Below, in pieces: positions 8,586 to 17,777 of a stretch of DNA of 43,787 nt. The stretch's first letter is position 1, and each line of letters begins with the position of its first letter. The position numbers and the translations under genes are program-made. Origin of the DNA: Deltaproteobacteria bacterium (GTDB lineage Bacteria; Desulfobacterota; DSM-4660; Desulfatiglandales; Desulfatiglandaceae); the NCBI GenBank assembly GCA_019308785.1, contig JAFDHL010000032.1:1-43787 (forward strand), given 5' to 3'. The notes under the pieces are model-generated. The model was not told where the DNA came from, did not search any database, and was given only the letters and a program-made list of their open reading frames with translations.

Positions 8586-8873
8586 ATGTCATTAAAGGTA
8601 GTTACAGCCCTTAAGGCCCGAAAAATACTGGGTACGATAATGAATGCAGTATCATTCGGCAGCGACCAGTATATTGTAGAACGAAAAGGGATCCCTATGG
8701 TGGCAATTATTCCAATTAAGAGATTCAAACAAATGGAAAAAGCGAGGCAGCATTTTTTTAGTAACATGTCAAAGATTAGTGATTCTTTTATTGGCGAAGA
8801 TCCTTATAAGCTCGACCAGATTTTGGAAGAAGCAACACAGGCAGCCAAAAATATCGAAGTCTCTCAGGGATAG
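8586..8873 (+). CDS. Phd/YefM-family antitoxin
   Basis: A 95-residue protein with the Phd/YefM N-terminal DNA-binding fold: VVTALKARKILGTIMNAV, then QYIVERKGIPMVAIIPIKRFK, the usual beta-strand pair. Its C-terminal helix-rich tail (about residues 60-95) would be the toxin-neutralising part. AGGGGG at 8571-8576 is a good ribosome-binding site for the ATG at 8586. It begins right after a 22-bp palindrome and ends 6 bases before the PIN-type toxin gene, the standard antitoxin-first layout. Phd-like antitoxins more often pair with Doc or RelE-type toxins, but Phd/PIN pairs are known. The frame is intact even though its partner is broken. Confidence 0.85.
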   Translation: MSLKVVTALKARKILGTIMNAVSFGSDQYIVERKGIPMVAIIPIKRFKQMEKARQHFFSNMSKISDSFIGEDPYKLDQILEEATQAAKNIEVSQG

Positions 8874-8879
8874 ATTTCC

Positions 8880-9283
8880 GTGAAGATTGTTGTCGATGCA
8901 AACCTTTTTGCAGGCGGTCTTATCAAGCCGAATTCTAATCCTGGCAAGATTTTTGACTTGGTCAAAGAGAATCAAGTTGAATTGATTTTATCTCCCTCTA
9001 TCATAAAGGAAATCAAACGTATTTTGCTCTACCCCAAAATTCAGAAATATCACCGAAAAAGTGTTCATGAAATAGATGCATATTTTGAAGATATCTTAAT
9101 GTTTGCCTGGGTTGTTGAGGGAAAAGAACCTGTTGATGTAATTAAAGATGATCCGACAGATAAGAAGCAGATTGTATCGTGTCCGGAGATCATCACTTGT
9201 TGGACTTAAAAACTTACAAGGGCATTGAGATTATCAGCCCAAAAGCATTTTTGAACATTTGGAGAACAAAAAGGGAATCATAG
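8880..9283 (+). pseudogene. PIN-domain toxin gene, broken by an internal frameshifting deletion
   Basis: Starting at GTG 8880 (AGGGA upstream), the first ~95 codons read as a PIN-family ribonuclease toxin of the COG1569 type: VVDANLFAGG with the first catalytic Asp, LSPSIIKEIKRIL, and KDDPTDKK with a later acidic pair. After about 9167 the true continuation lies in another frame: ADCIVSGDHHLLDLKTYKG to a stop at 9281-9283, carrying the last catalytic Asp. Family members normally have about ten residues (a helix) between DPTDxK and the ADxIVSGD strand; these are missing here. So a small deletion removed the helix and shifted the frame; as written the protein ends early with IITCWT at 9207-9209. 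Toxin activity is unlikely. Confidence 0.8.
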
Positions 9284-9377
9284 ATTCAGGAGTGCGGGGA
9301 GTGATTAGATCCTGGTGTGAGGGAAGGATAACTCAGCGGTCATAATCTCTAAGTTATAAAGCCTTATTGCTGATAAA

Positions 9378-10883
9378 ATGAAAAATTCTAATGATAATGA
9401 TGAGGAGGTGATTGGAAAAAACAACCTGCAACAGCCTGAATCCCTTTCGAAGAAGGTTGTGCGAGGTGGAATATGGGTTTTCGCTCTGAGAATAACTAAC
9501 CGTGGTCTGGGATTCATAAGGACGATAATCCTGGCAAGGTTGCTTGCCCCGGAAGATTTTGGACTTCTCGGCATTGCTATGCTTGCCATAAGCACTCTGG
9601 AAACCTTTTCCCAGACAGGATTTCAGGCAGCTTTAATACAGAAAAAGGATAATGTTGAATCATACCTTGACACGGCATGGACGGTTTCCGCTATGCGGGG
9701 GATTGTCCTGTTTTTAGTCCTGTTTTTATCAGCGCCAATAGTTGCCAAATTCTTCAATTCACCACAGGCCACGCTGGTGATAAAAGTCATTGCCGTATCT
9801 ACGCTCCTTTCAGGATTCAGAAATATAGGCATTCTTTTTTTTCAAAGGGAACTGGAGTTTAACAAACAATTCATTTACGAACTGTCGGCAACTTTAGTTG
9901 ATTTGACGGTTGCCATCACATTGGCCTTTATGCTGCGAAATGTCTGGGCCCTGGTCTGGGGGGGACTTGCAGCTAATTTTGTTAGACTTTTCATGTCATA
10001 TATACTTCACCCATACCGGCCTCATGCCAGGTTTGACAAGGGTGAGTTCAAGGAACTTTTTGGTTTTGGTAAATGGGTATTGGGTTCCAGTATATTGATT
10101 TTTTTAATTACACAGGGCGATGATATTTTTGTAGGGAAAATGCTGGGTGTCACAGCTTTAGGTTTTTACCAGATGGCTTACCTCATATCCAATTTGCCAG
10201 CTACCGAAATAACCCATGTAATCTCCCAGGTAACATTTCCTGCTTATTCAAAACTGCAGGAAGATTTGCCGAAATTGAGAGAGGCATATCTCGATGTATT
10301 ACAACTCACTGCCTTTATTTCGATACCGTTAGCTGGAGGAATATTTATTCTTGCTCCAGATTTTACGCAAACATTTTTAGGGGATAAATGGATGCCGATG
10401 GTGCCGGCAATACAGATGTTAGTTTTAGCTGGCTTGGTAAGGTCCATTGCAGCGACAACGGGACCGATTTTTCATGGAATTGGCAAACCAAGGATAGACA
10501 CTATATGGCAGGTTATACGGCTGATTGTGTTGATTGCCTTAATATACCCTTTTACCATGCGTTGGGGTATATTAGGTGCTTCCATTTCTGTGCTATTCAG
10601 CATTTTAGTTTCCACCCTTGGTTTTAGTTTTATGGTTATAAAAATTACAAAATGTGAACTTAAGAATTTTGGGAAGATGATAGTTTTGCCCCTGTTCTAT
10701 TCAATGATTATGATAGTAGTCGTAGTTGTTTTGAAGAGTAGTATGCAACCAATTGGGGTTTTTGAATTATTTTTTCTTATTGGAGTTGGAGTAATAAGTT
10801 ATTTTTTTGTAACGTTCCTGTTTGACGGTCTGCTTAATTATGGAATAAAAGAAATTATAAAAAGAAGATTGGGTTCACTATGA
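9378..10883 (+). CDS. Wzx-like lipid-linked oligosaccharide flippase (MOP superfamily)
   Basis: A 501-residue integral membrane protein with about 12-14 hydrophobic helices and the Polysacc_synt signature near the N-terminus (RGGIWVFALRITNRGLGFIR, ILARLLAPEDFGLLGIA). Members of this family carry undecaprenyl-linked repeat units across the inner membrane to the polymerase. The first ~20 residues are polar and low in complexity (NSNDNDEE), and a GAGGAGG inside this stretch could serve an internal start, but the first ATG is kept. The downstream methyltransferase overlaps by four bases (ATGA), so the two are translationally coupled. It is intact, unlike the polymerase gene upstream. Confidence 0.9.
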   Translation: MKNSNDNDEEVIGKNNLQQPESLSKKVVRGGIWVFALRITNRGLGFIRTIILARLLAPEDFGLLGIAMLAISTLETFSQTGFQAALIQKKDNVESYLDTAWTVSAMRGIVLFLVLFLSAPIVAKFFNSPQATLVIKVIAVSTLLSGFRNIGILFFQRELEFNKQFIYELSATLVDLTVAITLAFMLRNVWALVWGGLAANFVRLFMSYILHPYRPHARFDKGEFKELFGFGKWVLGSSILIFLITQGDDIFVGKMLGVTALGFYQMAYLISNLPATEITHVISQVTFPAYSKLQEDLPKLREAYLDVLQLTAFISIPLAGGIFILAPDFTQTFLGDKWMPMVPAIQMLVLAGLVRSIAATTGPIFHGIGKPRIDTIWQVIRLIVLIALIYPFTMRWGILGASISVLFSILVSTLGFSFMVIKITKCELKNFGKMIVLPLFYSMIMIVVVVVLKSSMQPIGVFELFFLIGVGVISYFFVTFLFDGLLNYGIKEIIKRRLGSL

Positions 10884-11512
10884 TTAAGTCGAAATCTTTT
10901 AAAGAGCAGTATCATTATTTCAACATTTCCTATGACACTAAAGAACGCTTCATCAGCTATTGGCATCAGATTGACGAAATTATTTCATTAAAGCCAAAGA
11001 AAGTACTAGAGATTGGTATAGGCAATAGGTTTGTAACAAGGTATTTAAGAGAGAAAGAAGTAAATGTTACTACTTTAGATATTACTCATAACTTGCGGCC
11101 TGATGTAGCTGGATCTGTATTGGCAATTCCGTTCAAGGATGGTTTTTTTGATGTTGTCGCATGTTATGAAGTTTTGGAGCATGTTCCTTACAGGAACTTC
11201 GCTGGAGCACTTAAGGAATTAGGCCGTGTTTCATGCAGACATGTCATTTTGTCTTTTCCTGACGTCACTTCAGTTTATAGACTTAATATCGAACTGCCAA
11301 GGATCAAGGAAATTAAAAAGCTGATTCCTCATCCTTTTCCACAAGCTACTGTTCACGTTTTTGATGGCGAACATTATTGGGAAATAGGGAAGACAGATTA
11401 TCCTCTAAAAAAAATAAAGTTGGACATCAAACGCGCAGGGCTTAGGATCAGGAAAACGTATAGGGTTTTTGAGTCTTATTATCATAGGCTATTTCTACTG
11501 GAAGCAAAATAA
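10880..11512 (+). CDS. Class I SAM-dependent methyltransferase
   Basis: A 210-residue Rossmann methyltransferase. Motif I is VLEIGIGNRFVTRYL (about residues 40-54), motif II ends in TLDIT (about 65-69), and the Methyltransf_11 pattern continues with FKDGFFDVVACYEVLEHVP (about 85-103). It has no membrane segment, so it acts in the cytoplasm. Its place directly behind the flippase with an ATGA overlap suggests it methylates a sugar or a precursor of the polymer; the acceptor cannot be told from sequence. About 210 bases without a clear gene separate it from the next glycosyltransferase. Confidence 0.85.
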   Translation: MIKSKSFKEQYHYFNISYDTKERFISYWHQIDEIISLKPKKVLEIGIGNRFVTRYLREKEVNVTTLDITHNLRPDVAGSVLAIPFKDGFFDVVACYEVLEHVPYRNFAGALKELGRVSCRHVILSFPDVTSVYRLNIELPRIKEIKKLIPHPFPQATVHVFDGEHYWEIGKTDYPLKKIKLDIKRAGLRIRKTYRVFESYYHRLFLLEAK

Positions 11513-11724
11513 CATGGCTGTATTGTTGACTCTGAAATATCAAAATAACTTGCTGAAACAGCCTAATATGGTTTCCAGTATTCAGAAGAGTCTGATGAAA
11601 TTAGTTCGAAAGCAAGAACAAAATTGATGGAGAGATACAGCTGGAGCGAATTGAAACGATACTTGTTCTGCGTTTTCAGAAAGATGAATGCAGTTTATCC
11701 GTAATAATCGCTTAGAGTATCACT

Positions 11725-12648
11725 ATGCCAAAAGTCAGCATAATAATTCCTACATACAATAGGGCTCATTTGGTAGAGAGGGCAATCAATTCTGTGTTGA
11801 ATCAGACATATTGCGATTTTGAGCTGATTGTGGTTGATGACGCCTCAACCGACAATACGCAGGAGGTCATAAAAAGTATTGGTGATAAGCGAATAAGATA
11901 TATTCGACACGGTGCAAACCGAGGTGGCTCGGCAGCGAGGAATACAGGCATTGGGTTATCAGAAGGTAAATACATTGCTCTATTGGACGATGACGATGAA
12001 TGGCTGCCTGCAAAGCTGGAGAAGCAAGTAAATGCATTCGAAGAGGTTTCTGACAAAGTTGGATTGATTTACACAGGCTCAGAAGTAAGAGAGGAAGGGA
12101 ACAATGCTCCATTAAAAACATATATCCCGAGGTTTAGAGGGAATGTTAGGAATAGACTACTTATGGGGCCGACGGTCTGTGGCTCACAGTCGGTATTAAT
12201 AAAAAGAGAGTGTTTTTCGAAAGCAGGTGTGTTTGACGAATCACTAAAAAGCTGCCAGGACTGGGATATGTGGAAGAGGATATCAGAGGATTATGATTTT
12301 GATTTTGTGCCGGCAGTACTCGCAAGAACATATTTACATTCGGAACAGATATCGTCCAACTTCGCATCTTTGATTCCGGGAAGAACAAAAATGCTGGAAA
12401 AGCACATGAAAGAATTTCAAAAACATCCAGAAATCTTAATTATCCATTTGAAAAGACTGGGAAAACTTCATAGCATAAACGGCACATGGAGCCAAGCTGC
12501 ATACTGGTTCAAGGAGGCGTTAAAGGTGGATTTCTGGCAGATATTCAAGATAGCGGCATGGTGTATCGTGGAACTTCCACGGGTCAAATGGTTTTCAGAT
12601 GCCAAAATATTCAACAGATACGTGGACACCACAAAATCCGGAGAGTAA
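11725..12648 (+). CDS. Family 2 (GT-A) glycosyltransferase
   Basis: A 307-residue inverting glycosyltransferase. The N-terminus VSIIIPTYNRAHLVERAI and VDDASTDNTQEV are the nucleotide-sugar binding strands of GT2. ALLDDDDEWL carries the DXD-type metal site (about residues 90-99). A central CQDWDMWKRIS resembles the usual acceptor-side ED/QDWD motif holding the catalytic base. The C-terminal ~60 residues (KRLGKLHSINGTWSQAAYWFKEAL) form helices that resemble a TPR-like tail, common in this subgroup. It probably adds one sugar to the lipid-linked repeat unit at the inner face of the membrane. The downstream gene begins 5 bases after its stop. Confidence 0.88.
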   Translation: MPKVSIIIPTYNRAHLVERAINSVLNQTYCDFELIVVDDASTDNTQEVIKSIGDKRIRYIRHGANRGGSAARNTGIGLSEGKYIALLDDDDEWLPAKLEKQVNAFEEVSDKVGLIYTGSEVREEGNNAPLKTYIPRFRGNVRNRLLMGPTVCGSQSVLIKRECFSKAGVFDESLKSCQDWDMWKRISEDYDFDFVPAVLARTYLHSEQISSNFASLIPGRTKMLEKHMKEFQKHPEILIIHLKRLGKLHSINGTWSQAAYWFKEALKVDFWQIFKIAAWCIVELPRVKWFSDAKIFNRYVDTTKSGE

Positions 12649-12652
12649 TCCC

Positions 12653-13669
12653 TTGAAAATCCTTGTCGTCAGCAACCTGAACCCGCACTTCACAAATACG
12701 AACGTCTATAGACTCAACGCCATAAAAAAATGCGGCCATAAAGCCATGTTTTTCGATGACAGGGCATTTTTTCTGCCGGGTAGGCTCAGGGATCGCTTCA
12801 GCATTCTTAATGCCTGGGACATGGCGAGGCTCAATAGCAAACTGGTTCACACTGTTGCCGAAAAAAAGCCAGACCTCTGTCTTTTTGTTGGAAGTTTCCG
12901 CACGCACAGAGACGCTTTGATGGAGATCAAGTCACTTGGCCCTAAAATAGTGCTGTGGACAACAGATGCCCCCAGGCAATATGACAACATCATAAAAACA
13001 GCCCCGATTTATGGCCACGTCTTTTGTGCTGGTACAGAGGCCATAGAGCTTCTGGAAAGGCATGGCATCACGGGCGCAAGATGGTTGCCGTTTGCCTGTG
13101 ACCCGGACTATCATAGACCTGCGGAACTCAGGCACGCAGATAAGGAGATACTGGGCAAGGATATCGTCTTTGTCGGAGGTTTTTCTCAAAACCGGTGGGA
13201 AATCCTGAATCAGCTCGGAGAGTTTTCCGTTGGGGTCTGGGGGCCATTCTGGGAAAAAGCGGCCACACAACGGCCAAAAAACTGCCAGGTAACAAGTGGA
13301 CACATTGATGTCTCGAGTTGGGTGAAAATATATCGTGCCGCTAAGATTGTCCTTGTCGTCCACTACCAGGACGGCGTGACGCCCTGTTTTCAGGCAAGTC
13401 CCAAGATTTTCGAAGCCCTTGCATGCGGCTGTTTCGTGCTTGTGGATAGGCAAAAGGATGTTTTTCGGTTGTTTGAGGACGGCGTGCATCTGGTGGGCTT
13501 TGATGACATCACCGACCTGAAAAGGAAGATACGCCACTACCTGGAGAACCCTCGAGAGCGCATGAAAATCGGGGTCCAAGGGCAGCGGGAGGTCATAGAA
13601 AAGCATACCTACGCTCATCGCTTGCAGAGCATGTTTGAAATCGTCAGTCAATCACAGCGTGATCTGTAA
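12653..13669 (+). CDS. CgeB/DUF3880-like glycosyltransferase
   Basis: A 338-residue GT-B-type protein: KILVVSNLNPHFTNTNVYRL at the N-terminus, CLFVGSFRTHRDAL and VLWTTDAPRQYDNI in the first Rossmann half, then IVFVGGFSQNRWEIL and FQASPKIFEALACGCFVLVD in the second, matching CgeB/glycosyltransferase-1-like proteins. TTG at 12653 is chosen because GGAGAG lies at 12640-12645 and the protein then starts exactly at the first beta-strand. Longer in-frame starts would overlap the previous gene by 50 bases and add a peptide of no family likeness. It likely transfers a sugar during repeat-unit assembly; donor and acceptor are unknown. Confidence 0.82.
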   Translation: MKILVVSNLNPHFTNTNVYRLNAIKKCGHKAMFFDDRAFFLPGRLRDRFSILNAWDMARLNSKLVHTVAEKKPDLCLFVGSFRTHRDALMEIKSLGPKIVLWTTDAPRQYDNIIKTAPIYGHVFCAGTEAIELLERHGITGARWLPFACDPDYHRPAELRHADKEILGKDIVFVGGFSQNRWEILNQLGEFSVGVWGPFWEKAATQRPKNCQVTSGHIDVSSWVKIYRAAKIVLVVHYQDGVTPCFQASPKIFEALACGCFVLVDRQKDVFRLFEDGVHLVGFDDITDLKRKIRHYLENPRERMKIGVQGQREVIEKHTYAHRLQSMFEIVSQSQRDL

Positions 13670-13689
13670 AAATAGGAAAGCAGGAAAAT

Positions 13690-14406
13690 ATGAGCAGAGA
13701 CATTCTGTCGGAAAGCTACTTTGAATCCACCTTTTCGCGCCACAACATATTGACGCGTGATCAATTTGAACGGGCCTGCCTTGAATTCGATGCTTGTTAT
13801 TCTTCAATTCTGCCAAAAGATAAAAATTCCAAAATCCTCGATGTCGGCTGTGGCGCAGGGCATTTCTTGTACTATTTGGAGAAAAAGGGCTACAAAAACC
13901 ATTGGGGTATAGACGTATCCGGGCAACAGGTAGAGTTCTGCGAAAAATATGTAACCAAGAGGGTCTCAGAAAGTGATGCAACCACCTTTCTGGAAGACAA
14001 TGACAGCGCCTTTGACCTTATTGTTGTTCACGACGTTCTGGAACACATTCCAAAAGACTCCACACTGGCCCTCATATCATCGGTTTGGCGCTCACTAAAA
14101 AGTGGAGGAAGGTGTATTGTGCGAGTTCCAAACATGAGCAATCCGTTCTCGCTTGACTCGTGCTACAGGGACTTCACTCATGAGACCGGCTTTACGGACA
14201 AAAGCCTTTTCCAGATAATGTGGAGCGCTGGTTTCCGCACCATCGAAATGACTTCATCACAAATTCACGTACGCTCATTGAAAAACCGCTTCCGTCGGCT
14301 ACTGGTCAGAACACTTCATCAGGCTATTCGATTCCTTTTCTATATCCAGGACTACTCAGTCCCAGACCACCTTGGCAAGAACCTGATTTGCGTATGCAAA
14401 AAATGA
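13690..14406 (+). CDS. Class I SAM-dependent methyltransferase
   Basis: A 238-residue methyltransferase with motif I ILDVGCGAGHFLYYL (about residues 55-69), a GIDVS acidic strand end (about 80-84), DLIVVHDVLEHIP (about 110-122) and GGRCIVRVPN (about 140-149). This is the Methyltransf_11/23 pattern. The N-terminal ~45 residues (SYFESTFSRHNILTRDQFERA) resemble those of exopolysaccharide-cluster enzymes that methylate sugars. GCAGGA 6 bases before the ATG serves as ribosome-binding site. It overlaps the next glycosyltransferase gene by ATGA at 14403-14406. The substrate is inferred only from the neighbourhood. Confidence 0.85.
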   Translation: MSRDILSESYFESTFSRHNILTRDQFERACLEFDACYSSILPKDKNSKILDVGCGAGHFLYYLEKKGYKNHWGIDVSGQQVEFCEKYVTKRVSESDATTFLEDNDSAFDLIVVHDVLEHIPKDSTLALISSVWRSLKSGGRCIVRVPNMSNPFSLDSCYRDFTHETGFTDKSLFQIMWSAGFRTIEMTSSQIHVRSLKNRFRRLLVRTLHQAIRFLFYIQDYSVPDHLGKNLICVCKK

Positions 14407-16652
14407 CCGGCAAGAAAATCAGATTAATCCACCTCGTGGAGGACCTTAAAATCGGGGGTCTGGAGCGCGTTGTCGAAACCCTGGCCGACAGGCTTGACAG
14501 GTCCAAATACGATGTGAGCATCTGGTGCCTTGCCGGAGGCGGGGCCATCGCGGACAAAATAACCCGTAAGGGACATGACCTGCAGATACTCAATCTCAAG
14601 ACGTACCACAACCCCATCAACATACTTTCTCTCGCCCTTAGGCTCAGGAGGCATAAGGTAAAGGTGCTCCATGCCCATGGGTATTACGCGTCCACCATGG
14701 GCAGGCTTGCCGCTCTTTTGGCCCGCGTGCCCATCGTCCTGTCGCACGTCCATACCGTAGGAATGCAGTTGAACCGAAGGAACTTGTGGGTGGAAAGGAT
14801 TCTCGGCCTGACCACAGACCGCGTCATCTGTTGCTCGGAGGCTGTGAGAGATTTCATGGTCTCCCGTGCGGGCATAGACCGGCAACGGACAGTGGTCATT
14901 TATAACGGAGTGACCTGCCCAAGGCCGTTATCCCGATCCGTTCAGGAGGATAAAGACAATTTGGTCCGAATCCATATCAGTGCCTCTTTGGTCGAGAACA
15001 AGGGACACCGTTATCTTTTTGAGGCTTTTGCCAGAATAGTCCAACATCATCCGAATGCCATGCTTTCCGTTGCAGGCGACGGCCCGCTTAAATCCGATCT
15101 TTTGAAATATGCAAACGATCTCGGGATTGGCAACCGTGTCGAATTTTTAGGGCTGGTTGACGACATCTGGCCGGTTGTTGCGATAACAGACATTTGTGTG
15201 TTGGCCAGTGTCGATAGGGAGGGACTGGGGATAGCCCTAATAGAGGCCATGTGCCAGGGTAAGCCTGTTATCGGCACACGGGTGGGGGGAATCACCGAGA
15301 TTATTGAAGACGGCGTCAATGGATATTTGGTGCCTCCCAAAAACGTGGAAGCCCTGGCTGGACGGCTTGGAACTTTAATTAACGGCAAAACCGCCCGGCA
15401 ACGTATGGGAAAGGCTGGGTACGCCAAGTTTAGAGAAAAATTCGATGCAAATATCATGATCGGACGTATCGAAAATGCATACGATACATTGGTCGCAAAA
15501 AAGGCTCGTGTCAGGTATTCGGTCTTGTACCTGCACAACTCGGTCAATATCGGCGGGGGTGAGCAGAGCCTTTTAAACCTCTGGCGGAACCTGAACCCGG
15601 ACAGGTACCGCCTCCATCTGCTGATCCCGTCCCGCGGCCCCCTGGTGGAAGAAGCACGTCCCCTTGGCATGGAAGTCCATTATTGCCAGGTTCCCCAATT
15701 GCGTCCGAAAAACCTCGTGTCCATCTCAAAAACCCTGGCCACACTGTCACGCATCTGCTGGCATGAACGGATTGACATCATCCACTCCTACAGCCCCAGA
15801 AACAATGTCCTGTCCGCCGTGATCGGTCGCGCAATGGGCATCCCGGTCATCTGGCACGAGCGCAACCTCGTTTTTGGAAAAGAAACGGATATCTCACGCA
15901 GGCTCTGGTTTCTGCCCAATGGGATTATTTGCAATTCCAAGGCCGTTGCGGAAAGATTCCGGCTTTCATCCGGAATCCCGGACAGGGTCCGGGTTGCCCT
16001 CAATGGAGTGGACGGAAAAAGATTTTCGCCCGGAGATCCTCCGGAAGCAATTTTGAAAGCGTACGGCCTTGAAGGGAAGAGGGTCGTGGGCCTGGTTTCC
16101 AATCTGGGCGGGCGCAAGAACCCGGATTTTCTCCTGGAGGCTGCCCCGACCATCCTTAACAGGTGTCCTGACGTGGTTTTTCTTTTCGTGGGCGGTGAGT
16201 TTTCCGAAGACGACAAGGGACGCAAACAGGAACTCACGCAGCGGGCCGAAAGCCTCGGCCTGCGTGGCCACGTTGTGTTCACGGGTTTTATTCCCGATCC
16301 CTCCGGGCTTATCCGAACGTTTGACGTGGGAGTTGCCGTGACGGAAAGAGAAGCCTGCAGCCGGGCCATTCTGGAAATCATGGCCACGGGCAAACCGACA
16401 GTGGGCTTTGACACGGGCGGGAACCCGGAACTGATTGACGATGGAGTGACGGGTGTTCTCGTGTCTGTCGGGGACATTTCCGCTTTTGCCGACGCTGTTT
16501 GTCGTATCCTGGAAAACAAAGGCATGAAACAGCGCATGGGCCGCACGGCCCGGGAACGTATGGAGCGGTGCTTTGACGTCAAGGTTAATGCAAAAAGGAC
16601 CGAGGCCATTTATGAAGGTCTTGTCCTGCAGGCGCGCAAGGAAAGCCTTTGA
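14403..16652 (+). CDS. Tandem GT4-GT4 fusion glycosyltransferase
   Basis: One 749-residue frame holds two complete GT4-type glycosyltransferases. The first (about 1-365) has RLIHLVEDLKIGGLERVV, an acceptor-side HAHGYYAS, and the donor site ALIEAMCQGKPVIGTRVGGI with the E-x7-E pattern. The second starts at about residue 370 with VLYLHNSVNIGGGEQSLLN, has IIHSYSPRNNVLSAV, and its own donor site REACSRAILEIMATGKPTVG. The start is ATG 14403, overlapping the methyltransferase stop as ATGA; the longer in-frame upstream extension is a shadow of that gene. Both halves keep their key residues, so the protein may add two sugars in succession. GC content is visibly higher than in most neighbours. Confidence 0.88.
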   Translation: MTGKKIRLIHLVEDLKIGGLERVVETLADRLDRSKYDVSIWCLAGGGAIADKITRKGHDLQILNLKTYHNPINILSLALRLRRHKVKVLHAHGYYASTMGRLAALLARVPIVLSHVHTVGMQLNRRNLWVERILGLTTDRVICCSEAVRDFMVSRAGIDRQRTVVIYNGVTCPRPLSRSVQEDKDNLVRIHISASLVENKGHRYLFEAFARIVQHHPNAMLSVAGDGPLKSDLLKYANDLGIGNRVEFLGLVDDIWPVVAITDICVLASVDREGLGIALIEAMCQGKPVIGTRVGGITEIIEDGVNGYLVPPKNVEALAGRLGTLINGKTARQRMGKAGYAKFREKFDANIMIGRIENAYDTLVAKKARVRYSVLYLHNSVNIGGGEQSLLNLWRNLNPDRYRLHLLIPSRGPLVEEARPLGMEVHYCQVPQLRPKNLVSISKTLATLSRICWHERIDIIHSYSPRNNVLSAVIGRAMGIPVIWHERNLVFGKETDISRRLWFLPNGIICNSKAVAERFRLSSGIPDRVRVALNGVDGKRFSPGDPPEAILKAYGLEGKRVVGLVSNLGGRKNPDFLLEAAPTILNRCPDVVFLFVGGEFSEDDKGRKQELTQRAESLGLRGHVVFTGFIPDPSGLIRTFDVGVAVTEREACSRAILEIMATGKPTVGFDTGGNPELIDDGVTGVLVSVGDISAFADAVCRILENKGMKQRMGRTARERMERCFDVKVNAKRTEAIYEGLVLQARKESL

Positions 16653-16654
16653 CC

Positions 16655-17777
16655 ATGAAAATCGGCATTGACGCAAGGGAAATCCAAAACGGCGTGGTGA
16701 CGGGCATCGGGAGGTCCCTTGCCAACTTCCTGGAGTATTTTGAGGCACACGACCAAAAACACGTCCTTTTCCTTTTTTCCGAAAAGCCCTTGCCTATGCG
16801 GTTTTCCGACAAGATCGGTCAGGTGGTCATCCCCTCCTGCCCGACGTTTTTCTGGGATCAGGTGAAGCTTCCCCTGGCCATCAAGGCCCACGGGATTGAT
16901 TTTTTCTACTCTCCCTACTACAAGGCTCCTATGCTTACTCGCACCTGTACTGTCAATCAGGTACTTGATTTGATGTTTCTTGTGTTTCCTCTTTACCGAA
17001 AAAAGTTGGGGATTTTGGGAAGATATTACTATGCCATATTTGGAAGGGTGTTTGCCCGAAAATCAGTCAGTATAATCACCGATTCAGAACATGCGAAACA
17101 GGATATAATAAGACTCTGGAGGATTGAGCCGGAAAAGATTGCGGTGATTCCTTTGGGTGTCGGAAATCGGTATGCCTGTTAAGGATATTGAATTGCTCGC
17201 CCGGGTCAGAAAGGAGCTTGGCCTGCCTGATAGATATGTGCTTTATCTCGGTAACTTCAAACCTCACAAAAATATTGAGTCGCTCGTAAGGGCTTTCGGG
17301 AAAATAGCCGGGGGATTCCCCGAATACAAGCTGGTCCTGGCGGGGCCGCTTGATGAACACGGTCTTAAGATCCAAAATCTTGTTGCCGGTCAAGAACTCA
17401 TGGATAGGATTGTTTTTACTAACACCATCAGGGAAGAAGATCATCCGGAGGCCCTGTTGTCGATGGCAGACCTTTTTGTCTTTCCTACCTTATACGAAGG
17501 TTTCGGCTTGCCCCCTTTAGAAGCCATGGCTTGTGGCACTCCTGTAGTTGCATCAAACCTTACAGCGGTGCCCGAAGTTATAGGTGATGCAGGTGTAATG
17601 GTAAATCCGCTTGATGTTGATGAACTGAGTCGAGCTATGGCAGATTTGTTAGCTGATCCTGAAAAAAGGGAGTGTTACTCTCAAAAAGGCCTGGAAAGAT
17701 CCAGGCTCTTCAGTGAAGAGGATACCTCAGGAAAAATTTATAGGCATATTATTAAACTGATAGAGGATATAAAATGA
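16655..17777 (+). pseudogene. GT4 glycosyltransferase split by a frameshift
   Basis: The first part (16655 to about 17173) is the N-terminal half of a mannosyltransferase-like GT4: KIGIDAREIQNGVVTGIGRS, FFYSPYYKAP, IITDSEHAKQDI and AVIPLGVGNRY. The second part continues in another frame from about 17175 with PVKDIELLARVRKELGLPDR, YVLYLGNFKPHKNIES and the donor motif FPTLYEGFGLPPLEAMACGT to the stop at 17777. Joining them needs one base lost or two gained near 17174. As written, translation ends at 17180-17182. Downstream translation could restart at GTG 17157 or ATG 17172 but would yield only the C-terminal domain. ATG 16655 is the chosen start (AAGGAAAG upstream). Confidence 0.82.

Noticed and set aside
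11513-11724. Short frame reading ERYSWSELKRY between a methyltransferase and GT2 gene
   Set aside because: It resembles the tail of a GT4 protein but is only about 25 residues long; too little to call a gene or relic.
15788-16748. Long minus-strand frames opposite the GT4 fusion
   Set aside because: High GC creates open frames on the opposite strand; no start signal and low-complexity composition.
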